DNA of 63,399 nt from JAAYCT01 sp964499575 (GCA_964499575.1 CAZCLK010000007.1:1-63399), one strand, 5' to 3'. Shown: positions 36,478 through 46,305, counted from the first letter of the stretch. The notes: a model not told the origin generated them from the sequence alone. Numbers and translations: made by a program.

Positions 36478-38343
36478 TTACTCGACCGTGACGCTTTTAG
36501 CGAGGTTTCTGGGTTTGTCGACGTCACAGCCCTTGTTGACAGCCATGTAATAGGCAAAAAGCTGACAGGGCGTCACGGCGAGCATAGGCGCCAGGAGCGG
36601 GTCTACGACGGGGATCGTAAAGGCTTCGTCACAGGAGCGGATCGCGTTTTCCCGATCCTCCATCATGATGCCTAAAACGACGGCGCCTCTCGCCTTCACT
36701 TCGGATATGTTTGAGATCATTTTTTCCATCAGCCGGTCCTGAGTCAGCGAACAAACCACGAGCGTGCCCTTTTCGATCAGGGCAATGGTGCCGTGCTTCA
36801 ACTCGCCGCCGGGGTAGGCTTCGGAGTGGATATACGATATTTCCTTGAGTTTTAATGATGCTTCCATGGACAGGAAGTAATCCAGCCCTCTGCCGATGAA
36901 AAAAATACTCTTCGCGTTAAACCGTTCCGACGCGAACCTCTGGATCTCGGATTGCTTATCGAGCATTCTGGAGATCATATCCGGAATTCGGGTCATTTCC
37001 AGAATATACCGCTCGTACTCATCTTCTGTGATCGTACCGATCCGGTTAGCCATCTCAAACGCCATCAGGTATATGCAACACAGTTGAGTGAGATAGGCCT
37101 TGGTCGAAGCAACCGATATTTCCGGTCCCGCCGCGGTATAGAGGACGTAGTCCGATTCGCGCGCGATGGAACTTCCGACGACGTTGACCACGGAGATCGT
37201 CAACGCACCGCGTTTTTTGGCTTCGCGCATCGCTGCCAGAGTATCGAGCGTTTCGCCGGACTGACTGATAATGATGACGATCGAGTCGCCGGTAATAATC
37301 GGGTCCTTGTATCGAAACTCCGAGGCAACATCGACTTCAACCGGGATGCGACAGAGTTTTTCGATGATGTTCTTGCCGACGCAACCGGCGTGATATGCGG
37401 TGCCGCATGCGACAAAATGGATTCGCGGGGCACGGAGGATCCGTTCGCGGTCGAGCGGAAAATCCTCGAGGACAATGCGATTCGAACGAATCCGGGAGGA
37501 AATCGTCGCCTTGACGGCGGCCGGCTCCTCAAAAATCTCTTTCATCATAAAATGCTCGAAGCCGCCTTTTTCGGCAGCTTCCGCGTCCCAGTCCACCCGA
37601 AAGGGTTCGCGCTCGACGACCTGTCCGTGCACGGTAAAGAGATGAACCGAATCTTTTCGGATAATGGCGATTTCATTGTCTTCAACAATCAAAACATCAC
37701 GTGTATATTCGATCAATGCCGGAATATCGGAAGCGACATAGTTGGCGTCGGTCCCGCGACCGATGATCAGGGGATTATCCTTCTTGGCGGCGATCAGGAG
37801 GTCCGGATGCTCCGTACAAAGGACGACCAGAGCATACGACCCCTCGATTTCCAGAAGCGCCGCCTGAACGGCGCTGAAAATATCCGCGTTGCAATTGGTC
37901 AGGTAATGGTACTCGATCAGATGGGCAACCACCTCGGAATCGGTCTCGGACAAAAAGCGGACCCCGCGGTCAGTCAGGAATCGTCTGAGTTCGACATGGT
38001 TCTCGATGATTCCGTTATGAATAACACAAACATGATGCTGGTCCGACAAGTGAGGATGCGCATTTTCATCGCTCGGCGCGCCATGCGTCGCCCATCGCGT
38101 GTGGCCCATTCCGAGGCATATTTTGCCCTCCTGGGCGTGATCCGGAGAGGTATTATATCCGAGTTCCTTCAGATTCTCCTCAAGGACCTTAATCCGGCCC
38201 TTCTTTTTGATGACGCGGACACAATCATCCTCGAGAAAAGTGACACCCGCGGAGTCATAACCTCTGTACTCCAGTTTTTGAAGTCCGCGGATCAGGATCG
38301 GTATGGCGTCATGAACGCCGACATAACCAACTATTCCACACAT
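36478..38343 (-). CDS. glmS: glutamine-fructose-6-phosphate aminotransferase
   Basis: GlmS (621 aa) makes glucosamine-6-phosphate, the entry to UDP-GlcNAc and peptidoglycan. The start is MCGIVGYVG, so Cys2 becomes the glutaminase nucleophile; HTRWATHGAPSDENAHPH follows near 85. The isomerase half has two SIS domains (SQSGETLDTLAAM; GRGLDYFLSMEASLKLKEISY) and ends in the conserved LAKSVTVE. GGAGG precedes the ATG. It is the third gene of the cdaA-glmM-glmS block. The 86-bp gap from glmM is too short for a glmS ribozyme. Confidence 0.97.
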   Translation of the reverse strand: MCGIVGYVGVHDAIPILIRGLQKLEYRGYDSAGVTFLEDDCVRVIKKKGRIKVLEENLKELGYNTSPDHAQEGKICLGMGHTRWATHGAPSDENAHPHLSDQHHVCVIHNGIIENHVELRRFLTDRGVRFLSETDSEVVAHLIEYHYLTNCNADIFSAVQAALLEIEGSYALVVLCTEHPDLLIAAKKDNPLIIGRGTDANYVASDIPALIEYTRDVLIVEDNEIAIIRKDSVHLFTVHGQVVEREPFRVDWDAEAAEKGGFEHFMMKEIFEEPAAVKATISSRIRSNRIVLEDFPLDRERILRAPRIHFVACGTAYHAGCVGKNIIEKLCRIPVEVDVASEFRYKDPIITGDSIVIIISQSGETLDTLAAMREAKKRGALTISVVNVVGSSIARESDYVLYTAAGPEISVASTKAYLTQLCCIYLMAFEMANRIGTITEDEYERYILEMTRIPDMISRMLDKQSEIQRFASERFNAKSIFFIGRGLDYFLSMEASLKLKEISYIHSEAYPGGELKHGTIALIEKGTLVVCSLTQDRLMEKMISNISEVKARGAVVLGIMMEDRENAIRSCDEAFTIPVVDPLLAPMLAVTPCQLFAYYMAVNKGCDVDKPRNLAKSVTVE

Positions 38344-38429
38344 AAAGCCTCCAAAAGCATGTATCGAGGCCCGCGAAAATGACGGCGCATAACAGCGGCA
38401 CCGTTTCAAAAGCGCTTCGTCATCAAATA

Positions 38430-39785
38430 CTAAACGATAAAGTTCTTCTGAATGATTGCCACGAGGTCTCTGGCCATCTGAGAAATCTCTTCCTCATTTT
38501 CGCCCTCGATCATGACTCGAATGATCGGCTCCGTACCGGATGCACGAACCAGTATCCGGCCTTTGCCGTCTAATTGCGTTTCATATTTATCGATCGCAGA
38601 TTTCAGTTGATCGAATTCCATGACCTTCGCCTTGTCTTCGTTCTTCACCTTTGCAGAAAGAAGGACTTGAGGAAGAATTCGAATGATCTTGGAGGCCTCC
38701 GAAAGGCTCTGCCCTTTGCGGTACAAAGCCTTAAGAAGCGCAAGGGCCGTCAGTATACCGTCACCCGTCGTCGCGTGATCCAGTAAAATGACATGACCGG
38801 ATTGCTCTCCACCGATGTTAAAACCCTTTTCGAGCATTTTCTCGAGCACGTAACGGTCGCCTACCTTCGTCTTTTCCAAAACGATACCGTTGCCCTTCGC
38901 CATGATATCCAGACCCAGGTTGCTCATCACCGTGATAACGATCGTATCGTGTTTCAGCTCGCCGTTCTCTTTCATATCCATCGCGATAACGGACATGATC
39001 GCATCGCCGTCGACCAGTTTACCGGAGTTGTCGATCGCCAGAAAACGATCGGCGTCGCCGTCAAAAGCAAGGCCGATATCGCATTTCTCCGAAACCACGA
39101 GTTGCGATAATTGCTCAAGATGCGTGGAGCCGCAGTTCTTATTGATATTCAGCCCGTTCGGCTGATTTCCGATGGCGACAACCGTGGCGCCCAGGTCCTC
39201 GAAAAGCGGCGGCGCGATCGCGCTTGCCGCTCCGTTCGCACAGTCGATCGCGATCCTCATTCCGGTCAAATCGACGCTCATCCTTCTTTTCAGATGTTCG
39301 ACATACTGATGCGCGGACTCCGTACGCCTTACGGATGTTCCGATTTCTTCTCCGACGGGGCGGCTTTGGGAATAGATGTCGTATTCGTTTACGGTCCTCT
39401 CGATCTCGTCTTCGATCTCGTCCGAAAGCTTGAATCCGTTGCCGGAGAAAAATTTGATTCCGTTATATTCAAAAGAGTTATGGGAGGCGGAGATCATAAC
39501 CCCCGCGTCGTACTTGTATTTACTTGCGAGATAAGCGATCCCGGGTGTCGGCAGAACGCCGCACAACTGGACGTCGGCTCCGGCCGAACAGATACCCGCG
39601 GACAAAGCGGCTTCGAGCATCGGACAGGATATTCGGGTATCCATCCCGATCAGGATGGTGGGCTTCTTGTCCGCATTTACCGCGAGGACCTTAGCTCCGG
39701 CATACCCGAGCCGATATGCGAGATCCGGGGTCAACTCACGATTTGCAATTCCGCGAACTCCGTCGGTTCCAAATAAACGAGCCAT
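38430..39785 (-). CDS. glmM: phosphoglucosamine mutase
   Basis: GlmM (451 aa) interconverts glucosamine-6-P and glucosamine-1-P. The N-terminal FGTDGVRGIAN, the phosphoserine loop GVMISASHNSFEYNG (Ser near 102), the metal loop AFDGDADR near 245 and the C-terminal RASGTEPIIRVMIEG are all present. The phosphoserine loop has HNS where most enzymes have HNP, a conservative change. It lies 20 bases after the CdaA-YbbR fusion. In Firmicutes GlmM binds CdaA and inhibits it, so the gene order reflects a physical partnership. Confidence 0.96.
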   Translation of the reverse strand: MARLFGTDGVRGIANRELTPDLAYRLGYAGAKVLAVNADKKPTILIGMDTRISCPMLEAALSAGICSAGADVQLCGVLPTPGIAYLASKYKYDAGVMISASHNSFEYNGIKFFSGNGFKLSDEIEDEIERTVNEYDIYSQSRPVGEEIGTSVRRTESAHQYVEHLKRRMSVDLTGMRIAIDCANGAASAIAPPLFEDLGATVVAIGNQPNGLNINKNCGSTHLEQLSQLVVSEKCDIGLAFDGDADRFLAIDNSGKLVDGDAIMSVIAMDMKENGELKHDTIVITVMSNLGLDIMAKGNGIVLEKTKVGDRYVLEKMLEKGFNIGGEQSGHVILLDHATTGDGILTALALLKALYRKGQSLSEASKIIRILPQVLLSAKVKNEDKAKVMEFDQLKSAIDKYETQLDGKGRILVRASGTEPIIRVMIEGENEEEISQMARDLVAIIQKNFIV

Positions 39786-39805
39786 AATTTCGCCTCCGCT
39801 ATTTC

Positions 39806-41311
39806 CTATTCTCCGGTCGTATACACATTGACAGAAATTCTCTCCGGATTTTGCGATTCTACGCGGTAGTATACATTTTTTTGAGATGTGATATCAATAT
39901 CCAAAGTGTAAAATCCTTCGCCCGGAATCGTCGAAAAATCGATAAAAGCACCAATATCCGTATCCGAAAGATCCTCGATCACGCCTTTTCTTCCGACGAT
40001 AATGATGCTGACATTCTGCACGGTATAGGCGGTCTCAAGTCCTTTGGATTCGAGGACATCCTCGGACCGGAATTGAAGCGGAACCGTAATCGATTTTTCG
40101 ACGACCGGATTGTTGTTGATCTGGATATACATCCACAAACTCAGGGATATCAAAAAAGAAGTAAGGATATACATGACCCGCCTCAAGATGCCTTTGCTGA
40201 TTCGTGAATGAAGGCGTTTTGGGGCCGATGGAGAAGCCGCTGAAGATTTTTTGGACCGTTGGTCCTGCTTATCCGCCGGGCAGTCCGCATTGACCGCGGA
40301 AAATGCGACGATCTCCCCGTCAACCAGAGTCGAGCCTTTGGTCTTGATCATCTCATCAATATTTCCGGCTTGCGTTTGCGCGGAGACGACGCCGGTTTTG
40401 GTGAAAGGATTCGCGAGCCGTCTTCCCTTGCGTTTGGACCGTCCGGGTGCCTGAGCGATCCCGAAAATGTATAGCATGTTTTTCTTGAGTTCATCCCCTC
40501 CGCGCATCTCGTAGAGACAACCGTCCATGGCCAGAGAGATCTTTCCTCGCTCCTCGGAAACGGCGACAGCGATCGCATCGCCCATTTCACTGGCTCCGAC
40601 CGCTGCGCGATGGCGGGTTCCGAAACTCACCTTGGTGTGGACCGATTCGGAGAGCGGCACGTGACAACGCGCCGCAATGATTCTGTTGTTTCGAATAAGA
40701 ACCGCTCCGTCATGAAGCGGAGAGCCTTTATAAAATATGGATTCCATAACATCCTTGGTCACGGACGAGTCAAGGTGAACAACATTTTCCTGTTCCAAAA
40801 GTTCTCCGAGCTTGGAGTTTCTTTCGATGATGATCAGTGCGCCGGTGTACGACTTTGCCATGGCGGAGCAAGCGTTGACAATATTATCGATCATCTTTGC
40901 CACGTTGCCCGCTTCCTCCTGATACTCCGGAGAAAGGGCGTTCGAAAAGGTGGAAAACGATTTGAGACCAACGGTTTCCAGTGCTTTTCTGAGTTCCGGC
41001 TGAAAAATGACGACGAACGCGATGGCCACAACATAGAGAATGTTATCAAACAGGAATCCGACCATCTCAAGTCCGAGAAGACTGCAAAACATGGTGAACA
41101 GGATGATCAGAAACAGTCCCTGCAGAAGTTGCCATGCCCGGGTTTTGCGGAGAAGTTTCAGGAGTTGATACACAACAAAGGTGATCAGCAAAATGTCAAA
41201 GACATATCGAACAATGTCAACCGGACCTCCAAAAAAGAGGTACCCGCTGTCCAGTCCCGCGAAAATCTCGCGGATGAAATCGACAATTTGATCGATCAGA
41301 CCCTTGTTCAA
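39806..41311 (-). CDS. cdaA: CdaA-CdaR fusion: membrane diadenylate cyclase with one YbbR domain
   Basis: A 501-aa protein. Residues 1-105 hold three membrane helices and 110-270 the DAC domain, with the catalytic DGA in SPLHDGAVLIRNN (about 200) and RHR in FGTRHRAAVG (about 232); it makes c-di-AMP from two ATP. A basic, Ser-rich linker leads to a fourth helix (about 378-397) and one YbbR domain (about 400-498). In B. subtilis, CdaA and the activator CdaR (four YbbR domains) are separate. Here they share one chain with the YbbR domain outside the membrane. glmM and glmS follow. Confidence 0.92.
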   Translation of the reverse strand: MNKGLIDQIVDFIREIFAGLDSGYLFFGGPVDIVRYVFDILLITFVVYQLLKLLRKTRAWQLLQGLFLIILFTMFCSLLGLEMVGFLFDNILYVVAIAFVVIFQPELRKALETVGLKSFSTFSNALSPEYQEEAGNVAKMIDNIVNACSAMAKSYTGALIIIERNSKLGELLEQENVVHLDSSVTKDVMESIFYKGSPLHDGAVLIRNNRIIAARCHVPLSESVHTKVSFGTRHRAAVGASEMGDAIAVAVSEERGKISLAMDGCLYEMRGGDELKKNMLYIFGIAQAPGRSKRKGRRLANPFTKTGVVSAQTQAGNIDEMIKTKGSTLVDGEIVAFSAVNADCPADKQDQRSKKSSAASPSAPKRLHSRISKGILRRVMYILTSFLISLSLWMYIQINNNPVVEKSITVPLQFRSEDVLESKGLETAYTVQNVSIIIVGRKGVIEDLSDTDIGAFIDFSTIPGEGFYTLDIDITSQKNVYYRVESQNPERISVNVYTTGE

Positions 41312-41340
41312 ATGCTTTATCCTCCTTCTTACCGCAAATA

Positions 41341-41370
41341 ATTATAACATATAAGCGATAAGGCTTATCG
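41341..41370 (-). promoter_or_regulatory. cdaA -10 element and overlapping palindrome
   Basis: A TATAAT -10 (41341-41346, minus) is preceded by the perfect palindrome CGATAAG-G-CTTATCG (41356-41370), which covers the expected -35 position and the stop codon of the upstream permease gene. The one-base centre excludes a hairpin, so a repressor or activator operator is more likely. Confidence 0.5.
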
Positions 41371-42333
41371 ATCTTCGCGAAAATATGAGTGACCGATCTC
41401 CGAGGGGCCGCCCCAGGCTTTTTTCCGAGCGGACGCGATCACAAGCACGATGATTGTCAGTAAATATGGAAACATACTCATGATGAACTGGTTGAAAAAA
41501 GGTATGTCATTCAGAACGCGATTCGCTTGAATATGAAATCCGACGATCGATAAAGCACCGAAGATGAAGGATCCGATAATGGCCTTGATCGGGTGCCAAC
41601 GGACAAAAATAACGAGTGCGACGACAAGCCACCCCTGTCCCGCGGTGATGCTGTCAGTCCATGATCCATGCTGGACGATAGGCAAATACAGGCCTCCGAG
41701 TCCGCAAAGCATCCCGCCCAATACGATGTACATGTACTTGATCCGGCTCACATTGACGCCGGATGCGTCCGCCGCCGCGGTGTTTTCACCCGTCAGCCTC
41801 AAAGCGAGTCCCGCGCGCGTTCTGAACAGAAATACAGTCATCAGGACGGCAAGGAGAAGAGCGGAATAAACGAACAGATCATGAGACAGAAACGCGCGAT
41901 TGATATAGTCGATCACTATATTGGACGGATTATTGATGTGAAACGGCCGATACCGAAAAAAAGCGCTGATCGAATCCGGAGTCGTGGTGCCGGCAACCTT
42001 ACTGCCGACAGAGTTTGCCAGCCCCGCCCCGAACATCGTCAATGCCAAACCGGTCACGTTTTGATTGACGCGCAAAGTGACGGTCAGAAATGCGTACATC
42101 AAGGCGCCGAGGCCGGACCCGAGGCACGCCGCCGCAAAAGTCAGGGGAAGCGATTGAGTATGCACGGCGGCATAATACCCGAACGAGCCGCCCAGAAGCA
42201 TCATGCCCTCGACACCCAGATTGAGGTGTCCCGCACGCTCGGTGAGCAGTTCGCCCAGCGTTCCCAGAAGAAGGATGACCGAAAAGGAGATCGCGGACGC
42301 GATGAATTCGGGACGAGTCAGTATTGCGATCAT
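41365..42333 (-). CDS. BMP-type ABC transporter permease, second subunit
   Basis: A 322-aa polytopic protein of the branched-chain/nucleoside permease family, with about eight to nine helices. GTLGELLTERAGHLNLGVEGMMLLGG near the N-terminus is the hallmark of the YufQ/NupQ subunit. Its start overlaps the stop of the first permease (ATGA). It forms the membrane channel with the upstream permease and is energised by the ATPase. Substrate: probably purine nucleosides or bases, given xpt in the operon. Last gene of the operon; cdaA starts about 50 bases on. Confidence 0.88.
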   Translation of the reverse strand: MIAILTRPEFIASAISFSVILLLGTLGELLTERAGHLNLGVEGMMLLGGSFGYYAAVHTQSLPLTFAAACLGSGLGALMYAFLTVTLRVNQNVTGLALTMFGAGLANSVGSKVAGTTTPDSISAFFRYRPFHINNPSNIVIDYINRAFLSHDLFVYSALLLAVLMTVFLFRTRAGLALRLTGENTAAADASGVNVSRIKYMYIVLGGMLCGLGGLYLPIVQHGSWTDSITAGQGWLVVALVIFVRWHPIKAIIGSFIFGALSIVGFHIQANRVLNDIPFFNQFIMSMFPYLLTIIVLVIASARKKAWGGPSEIGHSYFREDR

Positions 42334-43484
42334 GAATCATCCTCCATCTCTTCCTCAAAAGGAACAGCCTCTGAAGGAGCGATCTCTGCGGGGTCCTGCT
42401 CCGTAACGCTCAATTCCGGCTGTAACCGGGGTGCTTTTCGATGCAAGATTATTTTGTAGCGAAGGAAAAATTCGCAACCCAGAAAAGACATTAACATCAG
42501 TCCTTTTATAATCTCGGCGACCGCGTCGGGAACACCCAACCGCAGTTGAATCACTTGAGCCCCCTGCTCGAGCGCTGCGAAAAGGAACGAGACCACCAAA
42601 ATGATCGGAGCGGACAGATTCGCGAGCCAGGCGATCACGATCGCCGTAAACCCCGCACCGCCCGACAAAGAATCCGATAACGTGAAGGTTTCTCCGGTCA
42701 GTTTCACCGCTCCGGCAAGGCCGACGATACCGCCGGATAGAAGAACACCGCCCGTCATGATTCTTTTTACGTTCATCCCGGCATAGTTTGCGGTCGGTTC
42801 ACTCTCTCCGACCACCCGGATTTCATACCCGGGTTTGGTCCGGTTCAAGAGGATATATACAACTACCGTTAAGATCACGGGGATCAAGACGCCGACGCTG
42901 ATGTCCAAAACCCGCGGGAGAAAGGCTTGGGTCTGTATGGTCTTTATTCCCGCAAAGCCAATTTGCGCCGGGTCCTTCCAAAGAATGTTGTACAGATACT
43001 TCACGAATGCGATAGCCAGGTAATTCATCATCAGGGTAAAGAGCGTCTCGTTTGTGCGCAGGTGTATGCGAAACAGACCGGGGATCATCGCCCAGACGGC
43101 ACCGCCGATGACACCCGCAATCAACATGCCCGGGATCAGAATCCATCCGGATGTATCCGGTCCGGTAATCATCGATACACCCATCGCCGCGGTAGCGCCC
43201 ATCAGCATTTGACCTTCTCCGCCGATATTCCAGAACTTCATGCGGAAAGCTACGGACAGGCCGAGGGCTGTGGTTGCAAGAGGGATTGCAAAAGTAAGCG
43301 TGTTGCGAAACGCAATTGCGTTTCCGAACGCTCCGTCCAAAAGATTAATCATCGAAGTAAACGGATTATAACCGAGGCCCAGGATAAAAAGCATCGACAA
43401 GACCATACCGGCGACAAACCCGAGAATCCGGTACAAAACCGCGTCGGCAAGGGAGGATTTTTCGCGTTTAGCGATTCGAAACAT
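42330..43484 (-). CDS. BMP-type ABC transporter permease, first subunit
   Basis: A 384-aa permease of the YufP/NupP type: about eight to nine hydrophobic segments, the signature FWNIGGEGQMLMGATAA near residue 85 and GENFTL-like loops. The cytoplasmic C-terminus of about 50 residues is acidic, a little longer than usual. Its start overlaps the ATPase gene by 17 bases, so the genes are tightly coupled. It works with the next permease to form the channel. Confidence 0.88.
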   Translation of the reverse strand: MFRIAKREKSSLADAVLYRILGFVAGMVLSMLFILGLGYNPFTSMINLLDGAFGNAIAFRNTLTFAIPLATTALGLSVAFRMKFWNIGGEGQMLMGATAAMGVSMITGPDTSGWILIPGMLIAGVIGGAVWAMIPGLFRIHLRTNETLFTLMMNYLAIAFVKYLYNILWKDPAQIGFAGIKTIQTQAFLPRVLDISVGVLIPVILTVVVYILLNRTKPGYEIRVVGESEPTANYAGMNVKRIMTGGVLLSGGIVGLAGAVKLTGETFTLSDSLSGGAGFTAIVIAWLANLSAPIILVVSFLFAALEQGAQVIQLRLGVPDAVAEIIKGLMLMSFLGCEFFLRYKIILHRKAPRLQPELSVTEQDPAEIAPSEAVPFEEEMEDDS

Positions 43485-45117
43485 AATCCACCACCGATCG
43501 TATCGTATCGATCGTCGTTCCGGACATCATTTGACCGAGCTCGATCTTGGTCGTTTCGCGGGCGTCGACGATGCCCATGATTGTGCCCTGACACAGGACC
43601 ATGATCCGGTCGCAAAGCGCCATCAGGACATCAAGATCCTCTCCGATATATAATACCGATACATTCTGAGCCTTCTGTTCATTTAAAAGACGATAGATAG
43701 TGTAGGACGATTGGATATCGAGACCGCGAACGGCATAGGCGGCGATCATTAACTTGGGATTCAGATGAATTTCCCGTCCCAGAATGACTTTCTGAATGTT
43801 TCCGCCGGAAAGCAGTCGGACCGGGTGCGTGACGTTCGGCGTGAGGATGTCGAGTTCACGAACGATTTGTTCGGATTTTTCTCGTGCCCGGTCCGAACGA
43901 AGGAATATGCCTTTCTGAAAAGCGTATTCCTTAAGGAGCACATTTTCGACCATGCCCATCGAGGCGACCAACCCCATACCCAGTCGATCCTCGGGGATAA
44001 AACAAAGTGAAACGCCCTTCTGCGCTATACGTCGCGGTGAAAGTCCCGTGATTTTCGCGTTGTCGATTAGAACCGAGCCGCTTGAAGGACGTATGATGCC
44101 CGCGATGATCTCACAGAGTTCCTTCTGTCCTCCGCCCGCAAGACCCGCAACTCCGAGAATTTCTCCGTAATACGTTAGAAAAGTTACCCCGGATAGCTTC
44201 TTAACGCCCTTTTGGTCCGTATACGACAGATTCTTGACTTCCAAACATTCCCGTCGTTTTGGATCCGGAGCCGGTCGGACAATCTCCAATTCGATCTTGC
44301 GACCGACCATGCGCTCAACGAGATCATAGGTATCCACCTCGGAGACGATGAGCGTATCCACGCTCGTTCCCTTTCGAAGGACCGTGACGCGGTCGCATAG
44401 TTCCATGATCTCTCCGAGTTTGTGGCTGATAAAGACAATGGAACAGCCTTGATCTCGCATGCTTCGAAGCACACCGAAAAGCCGTTTGGTCTCCTGCGGC
44501 GTTAAAACCGCCGTCGGCTCATCGAGCACCAATATCTTGGCGCCTCGGATGAGGACCTTAATGATTTCCACCGATTGCTTTTCGCTGACGGAAAGTTGAG
44601 ATGCCGGTTTATCCGGATCGAACTCGATGTGAAAGCGGGAGGCAAACCGCCGGACCAGATCGCTTGTACGGTTTCTGCGAAATCCTGTCCGATGAGACGT
44701 TTTGAAGGTCCCGATACCCGTTTCATCGGGTCCCGCTCCCTTTTTCGTGATTTGAATCGCTTTCGCAATCTGTGTGCGGCTCAGGCCGGCCATAATATTT
44801 TCTGTCGCGGTCAGCGAATCGGCCAATTTGAAGTGCTGATAGACCATCCCGATCCCACAGCGTATGGCATCCCCCGGAGAATGGAAATTTCTCTTCTGTC
44901 CGAAAACCTCCAGAGATCCGCAGTCCGGTCGATACACTCCGGAAAGGATATTCATCAGCGTGCTTTTTCCTGAACCGTTCTCGCCGAGAAGTGCATGAAT
45001 CTCCCCCTCGCGAACGTCAAAATCCACTCCTTGGTTGGCGCACACCGATCCGAAGGATTTGGATATTCCCTTCATTGAAACAGCCAACGTTATTTCTTGT
45101 GCGCTCGGCAGAGTCAT
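43468..45117 (-). CDS. BMP-type ABC transporter ATP-binding protein (two ABC domains)
   Basis: A 549-aa ATPase with two fused ABC cassettes. The first has Walker A GENGSGKSTLMN near 46, Q-loop VYQHFKLADSLTATEN and Walker B ILVLDEPTAVLTPQE; the second has a degenerate Walker A (LAGGGQKE), signature LLSGGNIQKVILGRE and a weak Walker B. An Arg/Lys/Thr-rich insertion of about 40 residues (roughly 115-155) sits between the Q-loop and signature of the first cassette, unusual for this family. The ATG at 45117 was chosen. Products power the xpt-BMP importer. Confidence 0.9.
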   Translation of the reverse strand: MTLPSAQEITLAVSMKGISKSFGSVCANQGVDFDVREGEIHALLGENGSGKSTLMNILSGVYRPDCGSLEVFGQKRNFHSPGDAIRCGIGMVYQHFKLADSLTATENIMAGLSRTQIAKAIQITKKGAGPDETGIGTFKTSHRTGFRRNRTSDLVRRFASRFHIEFDPDKPASQLSVSEKQSVEIIKVLIRGAKILVLDEPTAVLTPQETKRLFGVLRSMRDQGCSIVFISHKLGEIMELCDRVTVLRKGTSVDTLIVSEVDTYDLVERMVGRKIELEIVRPAPDPKRRECLEVKNLSYTDQKGVKKLSGVTFLTYYGEILGVAGLAGGGQKELCEIIAGIIRPSSGSVLIDNAKITGLSPRRIAQKGVSLCFIPEDRLGMGLVASMGMVENVLLKEYAFQKGIFLRSDRAREKSEQIVRELDILTPNVTHPVRLLSGGNIQKVILGREIHLNPKLMIAAYAVRGLDIQSSYTIYRLLNEQKAQNVSVLYIGEDLDVLMALCDRIMVLCQGTIMGIVDARETTKIELGQMMSGTTIDTIRSVVDYVSNR

Positions 45118-45207
45118 CAATCACCGCTCCGGTACTCATTGATATTTTGCGGCATCCGGGAGATTTCCCCCGGATGCCGCAAATCGCTTATGAAACAAAC
45201 AAATGAC

Positions 45208-46305
45208 TCAGGATTGAGGAATCTCTCCGATGACGCCCTTGACAAACCACATCATGCCCATCTGGTCTTCATAAGACAGGCTTTGTCCTTCGGCGACCTT
45301 CAATTCCCCGGCCTGGTCATAGATCGGTCCGGAAAACACGAATGCGTTGCCCTGCTCGGTAACTGTTGATCTGGCCGCCTCAACCGCTGCCTTAGCCTCT
45401 TCACTGACAAGCGGGGAAAGATTATCAAGCTTCGCCACGCCCTCTTTCATTCCGCCCCAGTAATTCTCGACATTCCATTTCCCGTCCAGGACCTGCTGGA
45501 TCTTATATGTGTAATAAACTCCCCATCCCCACAGAGGAGCGGTCAGATAAGCGTCCGGAGCTCCCGCGTAGGTAAGGTCATAACCGACTGCTAAAGCGCC
45601 GGCAGCTTCGGCCGCTTCGATCGCCGCGGGGGAATCCTGATGTTGAGCCATAACATCTACGCCTTCCGCAAGCAAAGCCTCGGCAGAAGCCTTTTCGACA
45701 GCCATATCAAACCAGGTATTAGTCCATACGACCTGAACGGTCGCGTCCGGATTCACCGATTGTGCGCCCAACGTATAGGCGTTGATTCCGCGAATAACCT
45801 CGGGGATCGGGAATGCGGCGACGTATCCGAGTTGATTGTTTTCCGTCATCAGGCCGGCAACGATGCCCGCCAGATAACGGCCGGTCTCGATCTGACCGAA
45901 GTAAGCGTCCATATTCTTGTCATTGGTCTTGTAACCCGAGCAATGGCAGAATTTAACATCCGGATACTTGGTTGCGGCGGCGACCGTCGGATCCATATAC
46001 CCGTAGCTGGTCGTGAAGATCAGTTTACATCCTTCATTTACAAGGTTCTCGATTGCGTTATTGGTGTCGGTGACGTTCGTGTCATTGACATTCTCGATCT
46101 CACTGATCGCGATCTTGTCGCCGAAAACAGCCTTCGCCGCAGCGATGCCTTCGGCGTGTGCCTGCGAGTAACCGCCGTCATCCTTCGGCGAAATGTAAAG
46201 AACGCCGACCTTCAGGACTTCATCTTTCTTCTCCGCGCACCCCGCGATTGCGGCAATGCTGAAGATCATCACAACAGCCAGAAAAACGGAAAGTAGTTTT
46301 TTCAT
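45208..46305 (-). CDS. BMP-family nucleoside-binding lipoprotein
   Basis: A 365-aa substrate-binding lipoprotein of the basic membrane protein (BMP/PnrA) family. The signal peptide ends in the lipobox IAAIAGC (Cys near 23). The mature part shows VGVLYISPKDDGGYSQAHAEGI, LIFTTSYGYMDPTVAAA, FCHCSGYKTNDKN and the GWGVYYTYKIQQVLDG C-terminal motif. PnrA-type proteins bind purine nucleosides. The ATG at 46305 has GGAGG seven bases upstream. It lies right after xpt, which supports purine-base or nucleoside uptake for salvage. Confidence 0.92.
   Translation of the reverse strand: MKKLLSVFLAVVMIFSIAAIAGCAEKKDEVLKVGVLYISPKDDGGYSQAHAEGIAAAKAVFGDKIAISEIENVNDTNVTDTNNAIENLVNEGCKLIFTTSYGYMDPTVAAATKYPDVKFCHCSGYKTNDKNMDAYFGQIETGRYLAGIVAGLMTENNQLGYVAAFPIPEVIRGINAYTLGAQSVNPDATVQVVWTNTWFDMAVEKASAEALLAEGVDVMAQHQDSPAAIEAAEAAGALAVGYDLTYAGAPDAYLTAPLWGWGVYYTYKIQQVLDGKWNVENYWGGMKEGVAKLDNLSPLVSEEAKAAVEAARSTVTEQGNAFVFSGPIYDQAGELKVAEGQSLSYEDQMGMMWFVKGVIGEIPQS

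Noticed and set aside
36952..38382. 476-codon plus-strand frame opposite glmS
   Set aside because: Antisense shadow; glmS motifs fill the other strand end to end.
38344..38429. glmS ribozyme upstream of glmS
   Set aside because: Gap is only 86 bases and lacks the conserved core; the ribozyme needs about 150 nt.
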